A stretch of 64,000 bases of DNA from positions 1-64,000 of the forward strand of contig CANLZY010000019.1 in the NCBI GenBank assembly GCA_947495685.1. Direction: 5' to 3'. Below the pieces are notes generated by a model. That model saw only the letters and a list, made by a program, of their open reading frames with translations, was not told the DNA's origin and made no database searches. Numbering within the stretch: the stretch's first letter is position 1; every line of letters begins with the position of its first letter. This DNA is from an uncultured Tropicimonas sp. Lineage in GTDB: Bacteria; Pseudomonadota; Alphaproteobacteria; Rhodobacterales; Rhodobacteraceae. Both the position numbers and the translations under genes were made by a program. This document shows positions 16,732 through 25,110 of the stretch, piece after piece.

Positions 16732-17709
16732 TTATTCGGCGAACAGCTGTTCGACGATCGGCTTGATCTCGTCACTGACGTTGGCCAGAACGGCATCCTT
16801 GGCCTTGGCGGCATAGGCGGCACCGTCGACCTCGACGAAGGTCATGCCCTTTTCTTCGAGATAGGCACGGTCGGCGGCGAGGCTTTCCTCGAACAGGACG
16901 CGTTCATAGGCCTGGGCCGTGGCGGCTGCCTGCATGACGGCGGCCTGATCTTCGGCCGACAGTTTCTGCCAGGTGGATTCGGCCAGAACCATGTAGATCC
17001 AGGACCGCACGTGCTCGGTCATGTTCACGTGGCTCTGCACTTCGTTGAAGTTGGCCGAGCGGATCAGCGCAAGCGGGTTTTCCTGCGCACCGATCGTGCC
17101 GTTCTGCAGCGAGGTGAACACCTCGGAGAAGGCCATCGGAGTCGGCTGGGCGCCCAGCGATTTCCAGACGTCCACGAACAGCGGAACGTTGGGAACGCGC
17201 ATCTTCAGGCCGTTCAGGTCGTCCGGCGTCACGTAGGGTTCGTTCGAGGTCAGGTTCCGCGGGCCGCGTGCAAAATAGGCGATCGGGCGAACCTGCACCT
17301 TCTCGATGATCTGCGCCTTGATCTGGTCACCGATCTCGCCGCCCGCCGTTGCATCCATGTGCTCAAGCGATTTGTAGGCGTAGGGAACGGCCAGGAGTGC
17401 AGCCATCGGTGCCCAGTTCTGCAGGCTTTCGCCGGAAATCGTCATGTCGACGGTGCCAAGCTGCATGCCGTTGATCAGGTCGATCTCTTTCCCGAGGGAT
17501 TCATTCGGGAAAACCTGGACTTCGATGCGGCCATCGGTCAGGGCGGCAAGCTCTTCGCCGAACTTCACGGCGGCCAGGTGCCAGGGGTTCTGCTCGTTGG
17601 CCAGGTGGCCAAGCTTGAGCGTCATGTCAGCTGCAATCGCAGTGCCCGACAGCATCGTCGAAGCGATGCCGGCGGCCAGCAGGCTTCCAAGCGTTTGTTT
17701 CAGAGTCAT
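16732..17709 (-). CDS. TRAP transporter substrate-binding protein (DctP), sugar-acid type
   Basis: 325 aa. The Sec signal (MTLKQTLGSLLAAG...TAIAA) is followed by the DctP fold: KLGHLANEQNPWHLAAVKFGEEL, then FPNESLGKEIDLINGMQLGTVDM. Next comes the conserved block MRVPNVPLFVDVWKSLGAQPTPMAFSEVF in pieces, containing the Arg that binds the substrate carboxylate, then QNGTIGAQENPL. This subgroup includes hexuronate- and sugar-acid-binding TRAP proteins. Its start overlaps the GntR stop by 4 bp. With the uxu genes across the divergent promoter, the likely ligand is a hexuronate or aldonate; the ligand is inferred. Confidence 0.9.
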   Translation of the reverse strand: MTLKQTLGSLLAAGIASTMLSGTAIAADMTLKLGHLANEQNPWHLAAVKFGEELAALTDGRIEVQVFPNESLGKEIDLINGMQLGTVDMTISGESLQNWAPMAALLAVPYAYKSLEHMDATAGGEIGDQIKAQIIEKVQVRPIAYFARGPRNLTSNEPYVTPDDLNGLKMRVPNVPLFVDVWKSLGAQPTPMAFSEVFTSLQNGTIGAQENPLALIRSANFNEVQSHVNMTEHVRSWIYMVLAESTWQKLSAEDQAAVMQAAATAQAYERVLFEESLAADRAYLEEKGMTFVEVDGAAYAAKAKDAVLANVSDEIKPIVEQLFAE

Positions 17710-18431
17710 GGGGTCCTCCTCAAGGTGTTGTGGGTTGGTTCGGTGGGACTCACGTCATCCGGGTTTGGCGTCGTGAAGACATCCGGATTGGCGCGAATGA
17801 TGTCGGGCAGATCCGACAGGACCGCCCTCAGGTGGTGACGCGTGGCGGTCTCGGCGCCGGCAACGTCGCCCTGCTCGATACGATCAACGATATCGCGGTG
17901 CTGCTGCATCAGGCGATCCAGCGAGAACAGGCCGAAGCTGAGGAACCGCACGCGGTCCATCTGCGATTTCAGGCCCTGGATGATGTGCCAGACATTGCCC
18001 TTGCCCGCGCCATCGGCCAGCGTGAAGTGAAACTTCTCGTCGGCGCGAATGAATTCGTCGGGGGCCTCTTTGGCGATCCGGTCCTGATCCGCAAGCTGGG
18101 CACGCAACTCCGCGACCAGCCTGGGGTCGGGGGACTGAGCAAGCAGCCGCACGATATCGGCCTCAACGGCCTCTCGCACGAAACGGGCATCAAGCACGGT
18201 GGACGGGTCGATCTTGCGAATGACGGTGCTGCGTTGAGGGCGGATGTCGATCAGCCCTTCCTCGGACAGCTTGATGAAGGTTTCACGGACCGGCTGGCGG
18301 CTGATGGAAAACTGCCGCGCGACCTCGGTTTCAGAGATCCGGCTGCCGGGTGCGAGCCTGTTGCGGACGATCCTGTCACGCAGGATCGCATGCAGTTGCG
18401 GGCCGATCGGTGCTGTTGGATCCAGTGCCAA
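17706..18431 (-). CDS. GntR-family (FCD) transcriptional regulator of the sugar-acid cluster
   Basis: 241 aa. The N-terminal winged helix covers about residues 8-72 (RISETEVARQFSISRQPVRETF is in pieces the recognition region, with PQRSTVI as the wing). The C-terminal FCD effector domain includes the metal-site-like FIRADEKFHFTLAD. FCD regulators usually respond to sugar acids or other carboxylates. The start is a TTG, 32 bases downstream of the predicted transcription start, with GGGTGA before it; the gene could start slightly elsewhere. It leads its own operon with dctPQM and the dehydrogenase and is divergent from uxuA, so it probably controls both directions, like UxuR/ExuR-type repressors. 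Confidence 0.87.
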   Translation of the reverse strand: MALDPTAPIGPQLHAILRDRIVRNRLAPGSRISETEVARQFSISRQPVRETFIKLSEEGLIDIRPQRSTVIRKIDPSTVLDARFVREAVEADIVRLLAQSPDPRLVAELRAQLADQDRIAKEAPDEFIRADEKFHFTLADGAGKGNVWHIIQGLKSQMDRVRFLSFGLFSLDRLMQQHRDIVDRIEQGDVAGAETATRHHLRAVLSDLPDIIRANPDVFTTPNPDDVSPTEPTHNTLRRTP

Positions 18432-18469
18432 GTCTGTTCACCCGATTGCGTGAAAGTGCGTGGCGAGAC

Positions 18470-18498
18470 TCTATTCAACAAACTTCCATACTAGTCAA
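18470..18498 (-). promoter_or_regulatory. predicted promoter of the GntR-TRAP operon
   Basis: On the minus strand TTGACT (18498-18493) and AATAGA (18475-18470) are 17 bp apart. The perfect hexamer palindrome ACTAGT overlaps the -35 and could be part of a GntR operator. A transcription start near 18463 leaves a short leader to the TTG start at 18431. The divergent uxuA gene starts at 18574 with a GAGGAG ribosome site. Confidence 0.5.
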
Positions 18499-18573
18499 CG
18501 TTTTTTGTCCGTGCTATTTCGCCGGTGTCCAGGGCACGCAATGACCCGGCGGGCGCGTTTCGAGGAGATTTGA

Positions 18574-19785
18574 ATGAGACAGACGTGGCGGTGGTTCGGC
18601 CCCAAGGACCTGGTATCGATTGATGACATTCGGCAAGCGGGCGTAGAGGGAATCGTCTCGGCGCTGCACCATGTGCCGACCGGCAACGTCTGGACCCTGA
18701 AAGAGATCGAGCAGCGAAAGGCCGAAATTGCCGCCATGTCGGATGGCGCACCCTCGACGCTGACCTGGGACGTGGTCGAAAGCCTGCCGGTGTCGGAAGA
18801 CATCAAGAAGCAGGCGGGGAACTGGCGCGCGCATCTGGAAACCTACCGCGACAGCATGCGCAACCTCGCGACGGCCGGGGTGAACACGATCTGCTACAAT
18901 TTCATGCCGGTGCTCGACTGGACCCGCACCGATCTGGCGTACCGGCTGCCGACCGGCGCGACCTGCATGCGATTTGACCTGACGGATTTTGCTGCCTTCG
19001 ACCTGCACATTCTGGAACGCGTCGGGGCGGAAGAAGACTTCTCGGACGCGTTGCGCGAGGCTGCCAGCCGCCGTTTTGCCGAGATGTCCGACGATAGAAA
19101 GACCCAGTTGGCCCGAAACGTGGTCTTTGGCCTGCCCGGCGCTGCCGAGAATTTTTCGCTGGAGGATGTCCGCCAACACCTGGACGAATACCGCACCGTC
19201 GACGCACACCGCTTGCGCACCCATATGGCCGCCTTCCTCGAAGAGGTCGCGCCACTGGCACAGGAGCTTGGCCTGCGGCTGTGCTGCCACCCGGACGATC
19301 CGCCGATCCCGCTGCTTGGCCTGCCTCGCATCATGTCGGTCGAGACGGATTTCACATGGCTGGTCAACGCTGTCGATCTGCCGGCCAACGGCATCACGCT
19401 GTGCTCCGGGTCACTGGGCGCCCGTCCCGACAACGACCTGCCCGGCATGATGGACCGCCTGGGAGACCGGGTGCATTTCCTTCACCTGCGCAACGTCAAG
19501 CGCGAGACCGACCAGATTCGTGGCGACTTCCACGAAGCGGAACACCTGGCCGGCGACACCGACATGGTGGCGCTGGTGCGGGCGGCCTTGGCCGAGGAAG
19601 CCAGACGGCGGGCTGCCGGGCGGGCGGATGCAAACATCCCGTTCCGGCCCGACCATGGCCAGGACATCCTGGACGACCAGAAACGGCAGGCCCAACCCGG
19701 CTATCCGGCGATCGGTCGTCTCAAGGGCCTGGCCGAACTGCGGGGCGTCATCGCCGCGAGTTCGCATGCAGGCGAGGCAGCATGA
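18574..19785 (+). CDS. uxuA: mannonate dehydratase
   Basis: 403 aa against 394 for E. coli UxuA. It begins MRQTWRWFGPKDLVSIDDIRQAG with the family stretch GIVSALHHVPTGNVW. Metal-ligand and active-site segments are visible: NTICYNFMPVLDWTRTDL, LCCHPDDPP, DRVHFLHLRNV and the late PFRPDHGQDILDD. It dehydrates D-mannonate to 2-keto-3-deoxygluconate in the cytoplasm. The ribosome site GAGGAG lies about 6 bases before the ATG. It overlaps the next gene by 4 bp (ATGA). No KDG kinase or aldolase is in the window, so the lower pathway must be encoded elsewhere. Confidence 0.95.
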   Translation: MRQTWRWFGPKDLVSIDDIRQAGVEGIVSALHHVPTGNVWTLKEIEQRKAEIAAMSDGAPSTLTWDVVESLPVSEDIKKQAGNWRAHLETYRDSMRNLATAGVNTICYNFMPVLDWTRTDLAYRLPTGATCMRFDLTDFAAFDLHILERVGAEEDFSDALREAASRRFAEMSDDRKTQLARNVVFGLPGAAENFSLEDVRQHLDEYRTVDAHRLRTHMAAFLEEVAPLAQELGLRLCCHPDDPPIPLLGLPRIMSVETDFTWLVNAVDLPANGITLCSGSLGARPDNDLPGMMDRLGDRVHFLHLRNVKRETDQIRGDFHEAEHLAGDTDMVALVRAALAEEARRRAAGRADANIPFRPDHGQDILDDQKRQAQPGYPAIGRLKGLAELRGVIAASSHAGEAA

Positions 19786-21260
19786 TGGATCGTCTTGACG
19801 CCTCCCACGCCCTGCCCGCCTCGCTTCAGACACCCAGCTACACCCCGGCCGACCACGGCACCGGGATTTTCCACCTCGGCCTGGGCGCCTTTCACCGCGC
19901 CCACCAGGCCGTCTATACCGACACGGCGCTGGCCACGTCCGGCGGCGACTGGCGCATCGTGGGCGCCAGCCTGCGCAGCGCCGCCCCGGTGGAGGAACTT
20001 GCCCCCCAGGATGGGCTCTACACACTGATCGAACGTGGCTCGGATGGCACGCGGGCAAGGGTCATCGGATCCATCTCAACCGCGCTGTCCGGCGCGACCC
20101 AGGGGGCGGAGATCCTTGCCGCGCTGGTCGACCCGGCAACCCGGATCGTCAGCCTGACCGTGACCGAAAAGGGCTACGGGATAGACCGCGCAACTGGTGG
20201 TGCGAACCCCGCCGACCCCACCGTTGCCGCCGACCTGCTGACGCCGGAGCACCCTCGCGGCGTGCTCGGTTTCCTCGTGCGCGCCCTCGCCGTGCGGCGC
20301 GCGGCCGGGGCACCGCCGTTCACGGTGCTCTGTTGTGACAACCTGCCGGACAATGGTGCGATGCTGCGGGCCGGCGTGGTGGATTTTGCCACGCGCCTTG
20401 ATCCCGAACTGGCGACATGGATCGCCCAGACCGTTGCCTTTCCCGGCACGATGGTCGACCGCATCACCCCGGCCCGCACCGAGCAGACCCTTGCCGATGC
20501 CGCATCGCTGATCGGCCTGACCGACCTTGCGGCGATCGAGACCGAGCCCTTCACCCAATGGGTGATCGAAGACCACTTTCCGACCGGACGCCCAGCGTGG
20601 GAAACCGCCGGGGCGATCTTTGTCGAGGATGTCGCGCCCTACGAAGCCATGAAGCTGCGGATGCTGAACGGGGCCCATTCGATGCTGGCCTATACCGGAT
20701 ACCTGTCCGGGCACCGCTACGTGCGCGACACGATGACCGACCCAGCCATGCGCCGGCTGATCAAGCGACACCTGCTTGCGGCGGCTGCCACGCTGGCGCC
20801 CCTGCCGGGAATCGACTTTACGGCCTATGCCGAAGCCCTGTGCCACCGGTTTGCCAATCCGGCTATTGCACACGAGACCTACCAGATCGCGATGGACGGC
20901 ACCCAGAAATTGCCCCAGCGGATCCTGCATCCGGCGATGGATGCAGCGGCCGCTGGCCAGTCGCTGCGCCCGTTTGCCTTCGCCACCGCGGGTTGGATGC
21001 GCTACTGCGTCGGACAGCTGGACAATGGCCAGGCCTATGCCCTGCGCGACCCGCGCGAGCAGGAAATCGCGCGCGCGCTCGACGGTCGGACGGATGCCAG
21101 CGGCATTGTCGCCGCGCTTGGTGGCTTGCCCGGGCTTTGGCCGGACGGCCTGCAAACCTTGCCGGGATGGTCCGACATGGTGACCGAGATCCTGTCTGAC
21201 ATGATGACCCATGGCGTCACACAGACGCTTCAGGCAGAGGCCACATCACTGGCCGACTAA
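19782..21260 (+). CDS. uxuB: mannitol-dehydrogenase-family mannonate/fructuronate oxidoreductase (UxuB-like)
   Basis: 492 aa, close to E. coli UxuB (486). It has the N-terminal Rossmann variant GIFHLGLGAFHRAHQAVYTD, the VTEKGYG segment, VLCCDNLPDNG and the catalytic Lys-Asn block MKLRMLNGAHSMLAY. It would reduce D-fructuronate to D-mannonate with NADH, or do the reverse, feeding UxuA. The start is the first of two adjacent ATGs and overlaps the uxuA stop. The long frame reaching back to 19281 is an antisense-free shadow inside uxuA and is not used. Some relatives act on mannitol or arabinitol; the uxuA partner favours the hexuronate role. Confidence 0.9.
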   Translation: MMDRLDASHALPASLQTPSYTPADHGTGIFHLGLGAFHRAHQAVYTDTALATSGGDWRIVGASLRSAAPVEELAPQDGLYTLIERGSDGTRARVIGSISTALSGATQGAEILAALVDPATRIVSLTVTEKGYGIDRATGGANPADPTVAADLLTPEHPRGVLGFLVRALAVRRAAGAPPFTVLCCDNLPDNGAMLRAGVVDFATRLDPELATWIAQTVAFPGTMVDRITPARTEQTLADAASLIGLTDLAAIETEPFTQWVIEDHFPTGRPAWETAGAIFVEDVAPYEAMKLRMLNGAHSMLAYTGYLSGHRYVRDTMTDPAMRRLIKRHLLAAAATLAPLPGIDFTAYAEALCHRFANPAIAHETYQIAMDGTQKLPQRILHPAMDAAAAGQSLRPFAFATAGWMRYCVGQLDNGQAYALRDPREQEIARALDGRTDASGIVAALGGLPGLWPDGLQTLPGWSDMVTEILSDMMTHGVTQTLQAEATSLAD

Positions 21261-21302
21261 CCAGTCCCACAGACTCAAACGCCGACGGCAGAAGAGCGCC
21301 CC

Positions 21303-22448
21303 ATGTCCATCGAAGACCGCTATCCATCGCTTCCCTATCTTGCCGAAAAGGCCCGTCGGCGGGTGCCATTCTTTGCCTGGGAGTATCTGGCGAGCGGGAC
21401 CGGCCATGAATCGCTGCTGCCCCACAATCGTCGCGCTCTTGATGCCGTCCGGCTCACCCCGCGCGTGCTCAAGGGCCGTTTCACACCCGACCTGAGCACC
21501 GAGATCTTCGGACGTACCTATACGGTGCCATTTGGCGCGGCACCCGTCGGGCTGTCGGGGCTGATGTGGCCGGGAACCGAACGGTTCCTGGCCGACACGG
21601 CCGCTCGCAAGGGCATGCCCTATACCCTGAGCACGGTGGCAAACGAGACGCCCGAAACCATTGGCCCGATGGCAGGCGGCAATGGCTGGTTCCAGCTCTA
21701 CACGCCGATTGATCCCGACATTCGCGCCGATGTGATGAGGCGCGCGCACGACAGCGGCTTTGGCACCCTGCTGGTCACGGTGGACGTGCCGGTCGGAAGT
21801 CGGCGCGAACGCCAGCTGGTCGCCGGTGTCTCGGTGCCACCGAAATTCACCCCATCGACGATCTTCCGCGCCGCGATCCGGCCACAGTGGACAATCGCCA
21901 CACTGCTGAACGGAATCCCCAAGTTCCGCACGCTCGAAACCTATTTTGACACCAAGACCTTCGCCGGCGCGGCCCGCGAGGTTGGCAAGGTCGTGGACGG
22001 TCGCCCCGACTGGGAGATGATCCGGCAGATGCGGGACGCCTGGCCCGGCGCCTTTGTCGTCAAGGGCATCCTGTCGCCGGAGGACGCCGCCCTTGCTGTT
22101 GAAATCGGCGCAGACGGAATCGTCGTGTCCAACCATGGTGGCCGACAGTTCGACGCCGCCCCCGCGGCCATTGATGCGCTTCCGGCAATCGCATCCGAGG
22201 TTGGCGGCAAGCTGAAAATCGTGTTCGACAGCGGGATCGAAGGTGGCCTCGACATCATGCGCGCCCTGTCCCGCGGGGCCGACTTCTGCCTGCTTGGACG
22301 CGGGTTCCTCTATGCCACGGCGGCCCTGGGCAGAAAGGGCGCGGACCATGCCTATGAAATTCTCAAGGCTGACCTTGAGGCCAACATGGTCCAACTGGGC
22401 ACCAGGAACATCGCAGACCTGCGCGCCCTTTCAAACCCGCCTGCCTAG
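21303..22448 (+). CDS. FMN-dependent alpha-hydroxyacid dehydrogenase (LldD-like)
   Basis: 381 aa. The FMN-dependent 2-hydroxyacid dehydrogenase fold is clear, with FGAAPVGLSGLMWP, GNGWFQLY, LLVTVDVPVGSRRER, the lysine of FVVKGILSPEDA and the catalytic His in VSNHGGRQFD. The late block is FDSGIEGGLDIMRAL followed by GRGFLYA. It oxidises L-lactate or another 2-hydroxyacid to the 2-oxoacid, passing electrons to the respiratory chain or to oxygen. It lies 42 bp after uxuB on the same strand, so a sugar-acid or hydroxyacid substrate from the same pathway is plausible. Its stop overlaps that of the convergent membrane-protein gene. Confidence 0.88.
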   Translation: MSIEDRYPSLPYLAEKARRRVPFFAWEYLASGTGHESLLPHNRRALDAVRLTPRVLKGRFTPDLSTEIFGRTYTVPFGAAPVGLSGLMWPGTERFLADTAARKGMPYTLSTVANETPETIGPMAGGNGWFQLYTPIDPDIRADVMRRAHDSGFGTLLVTVDVPVGSRRERQLVAGVSVPPKFTPSTIFRAAIRPQWTIATLLNGIPKFRTLETYFDTKTFAGAAREVGKVVDGRPDWEMIRQMRDAWPGAFVVKGILSPEDAALAVEIGADGIVVSNHGGRQFDAAPAAIDALPAIASEVGGKLKIVFDSGIEGGLDIMRALSRGADFCLLGRGFLYATAALGRKGADHAYEILKADLEANMVQLGTRNIADLRALSNPPA

Positions 22449-24076
22449 CGGCCTGCGACCAGATAGAGCGAGAATCGCCCGACCTGTTTGACCAGATCGA
22501 CGTTCCGATCCTCGGGCAAACCGTCGTGTCTGTCGTCCAGCAGCAGGATATGGGTGAACTTCCGCGTCCAATCCTGAACAAAAACGGGCGCGGTGCTGAT
22601 CCGCGCCGGATCAAAGGCATCCAGAACCGACGGCGCGGCCAACGCCGGGTGCGCATGGCTGGCCCAGGCCTGCTTCAGGGTGATCGAGTGCACACCCTGA
22701 AACAGCGTCGGGACGAACACATCCCGTTCCGCGACCATCAACCCCTGGACATGATAAAGACGGCGATCATACCGCCGGCCCTCGGCCCGTAGCGGCAGGA
22801 CCCGGTCTCCGGCAACCAGCGACCTCGTGGCGGCATGCATGTCCTTCACATCCGCGTCATAGACAGCGGCAAACCTCTCGAAGGCGACCCCACGCGCCAG
22901 AATCAGACTGCCGAACGCCAGCACCAGCAGCAGCACCCATTGGCGCGTCAGGCCGACCCAAGAGGTGCTGGCAATGACAACGGCACAGACAAGGATCGGG
23001 GCACGGATCTGAACGTAGGCGACTCCGTTGAGCGTCGCGGGCGCCAGCACGCTGACCACGATCAGGGCCAGCAGGATGCCCTTCATCTCCGGGGCAACAA
23101 CCAGCCGCCTGCCCTGTCGTTTGAACACATGCCATCCACAGAACGCGATCAGGGACAACCCCAGATACCCCAGAACATTCAGCGCTGGCGCATCGTCTGC
23201 GTTTGGCGCGATCGCCAGTGACAGCAGCACTTGCAACCGTGCGGACAGGGTCCCGAATTCGGTGTTGCTGCCAGCGGGCGATGGCGGGTTGGATCCGAGC
23301 GCCACCAGAAGCCAGACCATCGGGATGGCAAAGGGGATCATTTGCACCAGCACATGGAGGACACGCTGTCCCGGAGGCGCGTCGCCCTGGATCGCCACTT
23401 GGACTTCGCGGCCCAGAATGGCGGCCGCCAGAAAGCCGAAGGCGAAAAAGTGCATCAGGTACAGCACCGCCGCATAGGGAACAAACAGGGCGAACCTGTA
23501 ACGGGCGCGCCCTGCCCTGCGTCCAAGTGCAAGCCAGAGCGCAATACCATAGAGCACAAACGGCAGCGACCAGACGAAATTCTGGAACCCCCAGTAAAAC
23601 GGCGCGCTGAACACCAGTAACCCGGCAGAGGCTGACCAGAGCGACCAGCGGCCTTGGACGACGCGCCCAAGCACCATCACCGACGCGATCAGATTCGCCG
23701 CATAGGATGCCATGATCAGGTTGCTGAACCGGACCAGGTCCCCGGGCATGCCAAGACCCAGCCAGATCAGATCGACGGCTGAATTCGGAACAAGGCCGGT
23801 CTTGTAGTTGTAATACTGCGACAGCGCGTTTTCGGGCCGTATCCCGGCAATATGCAGCCGCGCGATATGGTTTGGCAGGTCGACCAACGGCAGGTTCAAA
23901 TGAGCCAGGATCGGCCCGGCCGTGAAGGCCACCGCATAGAGGAAGCCCCAAAGGGCAAGCACACCGCCGAGCACAAGGGGTTGGCCATGGGCGCGATCAA
24001 CCTGTATCGCCAGCCGTTCCTGACGATCATGGCGCGCGCTCTGTTGGCGTAGGCTCGGCACAGGCGGCGCGCTCAC
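22445..24076 (-). CDS. polytopic membrane protein, GT-C-like, function unknown
   Basis: 543 aa with about ten to twelve hydrophobic helices and a C-terminal non-membrane region of roughly 120 residues. An early loop reads LPLVDLPNHIARLHI, resembling the acidic first loop of GT-C glycosyltransferase-like proteins, followed by ALSQYYNYKTGLVPNS. I place the start at a GTG overlapping the upstream methyltransferase stop (GTGA). The longer frame back to 24274 lies inside the methyltransferase gene. Coupling to a SAM methyltransferase suggests surface-polysaccharide or lipid modification. I cannot name a substrate, and it could equally be a transporter-like protein. Confidence 0.6.
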   Translation of the reverse strand: MSAPPVPSLRQQSARHDRQERLAIQVDRAHGQPLVLGGVLALWGFLYAVAFTAGPILAHLNLPLVDLPNHIARLHIAGIRPENALSQYYNYKTGLVPNSAVDLIWLGLGMPGDLVRFSNLIMASYAANLIASVMVLGRVVQGRWSLWSASAGLLVFSAPFYWGFQNFVWSLPFVLYGIALWLALGRRAGRARYRFALFVPYAAVLYLMHFFAFGFLAAAILGREVQVAIQGDAPPGQRVLHVLVQMIPFAIPMVWLLVALGSNPPSPAGSNTEFGTLSARLQVLLSLAIAPNADDAPALNVLGYLGLSLIAFCGWHVFKRQGRRLVVAPEMKGILLALIVVSVLAPATLNGVAYVQIRAPILVCAVVIASTSWVGLTRQWVLLLVLAFGSLILARGVAFERFAAVYDADVKDMHAATRSLVAGDRVLPLRAEGRRYDRRLYHVQGLMVAERDVFVPTLFQGVHSITLKQAWASHAHPALAAPSVLDAFDPARISTAPVFVQDWTRKFTHILLLDDRHDGLPEDRNVDLVKQVGRFSLYLVAGR

Positions 24077-24771
24077 GGCATGGCCGTTGCGTGGCAGGAG
24101 TATTGTCCACCGATCGCGCACCACCGCAACCCGCGCTCTAACGGGCGCAGCTTCGACAACGCGCGCGGAAAGAACAGATGGTAGTTCGTGCGTGGCGTCG
24201 ACCATCCGGCCAGCGACAACCTCTTGCGAAAGGCACCGGCGCGGATCAGCACCGCGTTCACGTCGAACGGGCATCGGTTGACCGCATTCAGCGTCAGGGG
24301 ATTGAGAGGGTTGTGTTCGAAGACCACGATCCGGCCGCCAGGGCGCGTGACGCGGCGCAACTCCTGCAACCAGGCGACGTGCTCGGACTCCGGAATGTGG
24401 TGAAACACGCAGGCCGTGAACACCACATCAAAGCTGGCCGCCTCGGCTGGTATGCGATTGCCTTCTATCAACAATTGGGGCTCGTTGCCCCCATGCAACT
24501 GGCGCGCAGCCGCAAGGCTGTCGGCCGAGACATCGGCCGCAACCACCGGCGTCTGAGCGAAATAATAGCGGAATGCCGGGATCGAATTGCCAATGCCGCT
24601 GCCAAAATCAAGGATCCTTGGCGCAGACATCCCCCAACGGTCAGACAGCCGTCTGAGCTCCTTGATCTTGTAGTCAGCAAAAAATTCGGAATCCTCGCCG
24701 GTCAAGCGGATGCTGTCCCGATGCTGCTGCTCGTAAGCGTCGACAAAAGCGTCAAATTCCGCACGCGCCAT
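24073..24771 (-). CDS. class I SAM-dependent methyltransferase
   Basis: 232 aa. The Methyltransf_11/25 fold shows motif I as ILDFGSGIGNSI (about residues 53-64), an acidic residue at the end of strand 2 (VVAADVS), motif IV FDVVFTACVFHHIPE, and the post-motif block ELRRVTRPGGRIVVFEHNPLNP. The class is certain but the substrate is not. It overlaps the start of the GT-C-like membrane gene by 4 bp. A glycolipid, polyprenyl-sugar or polysaccharide substrate would fit the neighbour; this is inference. Confidence 0.85.
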   Translation of the reverse strand: MARAEFDAFVDAYEQQHRDSIRLTGEDSEFFADYKIKELRRLSDRWGMSAPRILDFGSGIGNSIPAFRYYFAQTPVVAADVSADSLAAARQLHGGNEPQLLIEGNRIPAEAASFDVVFTACVFHHIPESEHVAWLQELRRVTRPGGRIVVFEHNPLNPLTLNAVNRCPFDVNAVLIRAGAFRKRLSLAGWSTPRTNYHLFFPRALSKLRPLERGLRWCAIGGQYSCHATAMP

Positions 24772-25110
24772 ATCCGATTGCCTCAGCCGGGTCGCTGAAG
24801 GATCTGGGGCGGCGCGCAGGGGTGTTGAGCAAAGGGAATACGCATTCTCAACCGTTAACGTTTTTGGCCGTAGAGGTTAACCCGGCTTTTCCGACAGTGC
24901 ACATCTTCCGTTGCTTGCCGCGATCCTTGACGAAACAGCCACTTGGCCCACCTGCCCGTGGAGGATCACGCGAAGCAACGAAATGCCCCTACCCGCCCCC
25001 ACCAGAGCAAGGCCCCACCCGGAACGCTTGGCTCCGAAAGGTGCCGTCGAAATGAAAACCGCCGCCCGGAAGAATCGGGCGACGGTGTCGTCTCTTGATA
25101 TGGTGCAGCG
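24772..25110. other. intergenic region between two minus-strand operons
   Basis: No gene is seen. The right end carries the terminator of the redox operon (25055-25081). The left half should hold the promoter of the methyltransferase operon. Two GTTAAC palindromes (24854-24859 and 24876-24881) lie 22 bp apart, two helical turns, about 90 bp upstream of the methyltransferase start; they could be regulator sites. Confidence 0.45.
25055..25081 (-). terminator. intrinsic terminator of the PFOR-Nfn operon
   Basis: On the minus strand CGCCCG and CGGGCG pair across a 7-nt loop, followed by GCGG and then a TTTT run. It begins about 30 bp after the stop codon of the Nfn-like gene. The stem is short but GC-rich and in the right place and orientation. 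Confidence 0.65.

Noticed and set aside
19281-19781. Upstream extension of the UxuB-like frame inside uxuA
   Set aside because: Codon character is that of an off-frame reading of uxuA; the ATG at 19782 gives a standard family length.
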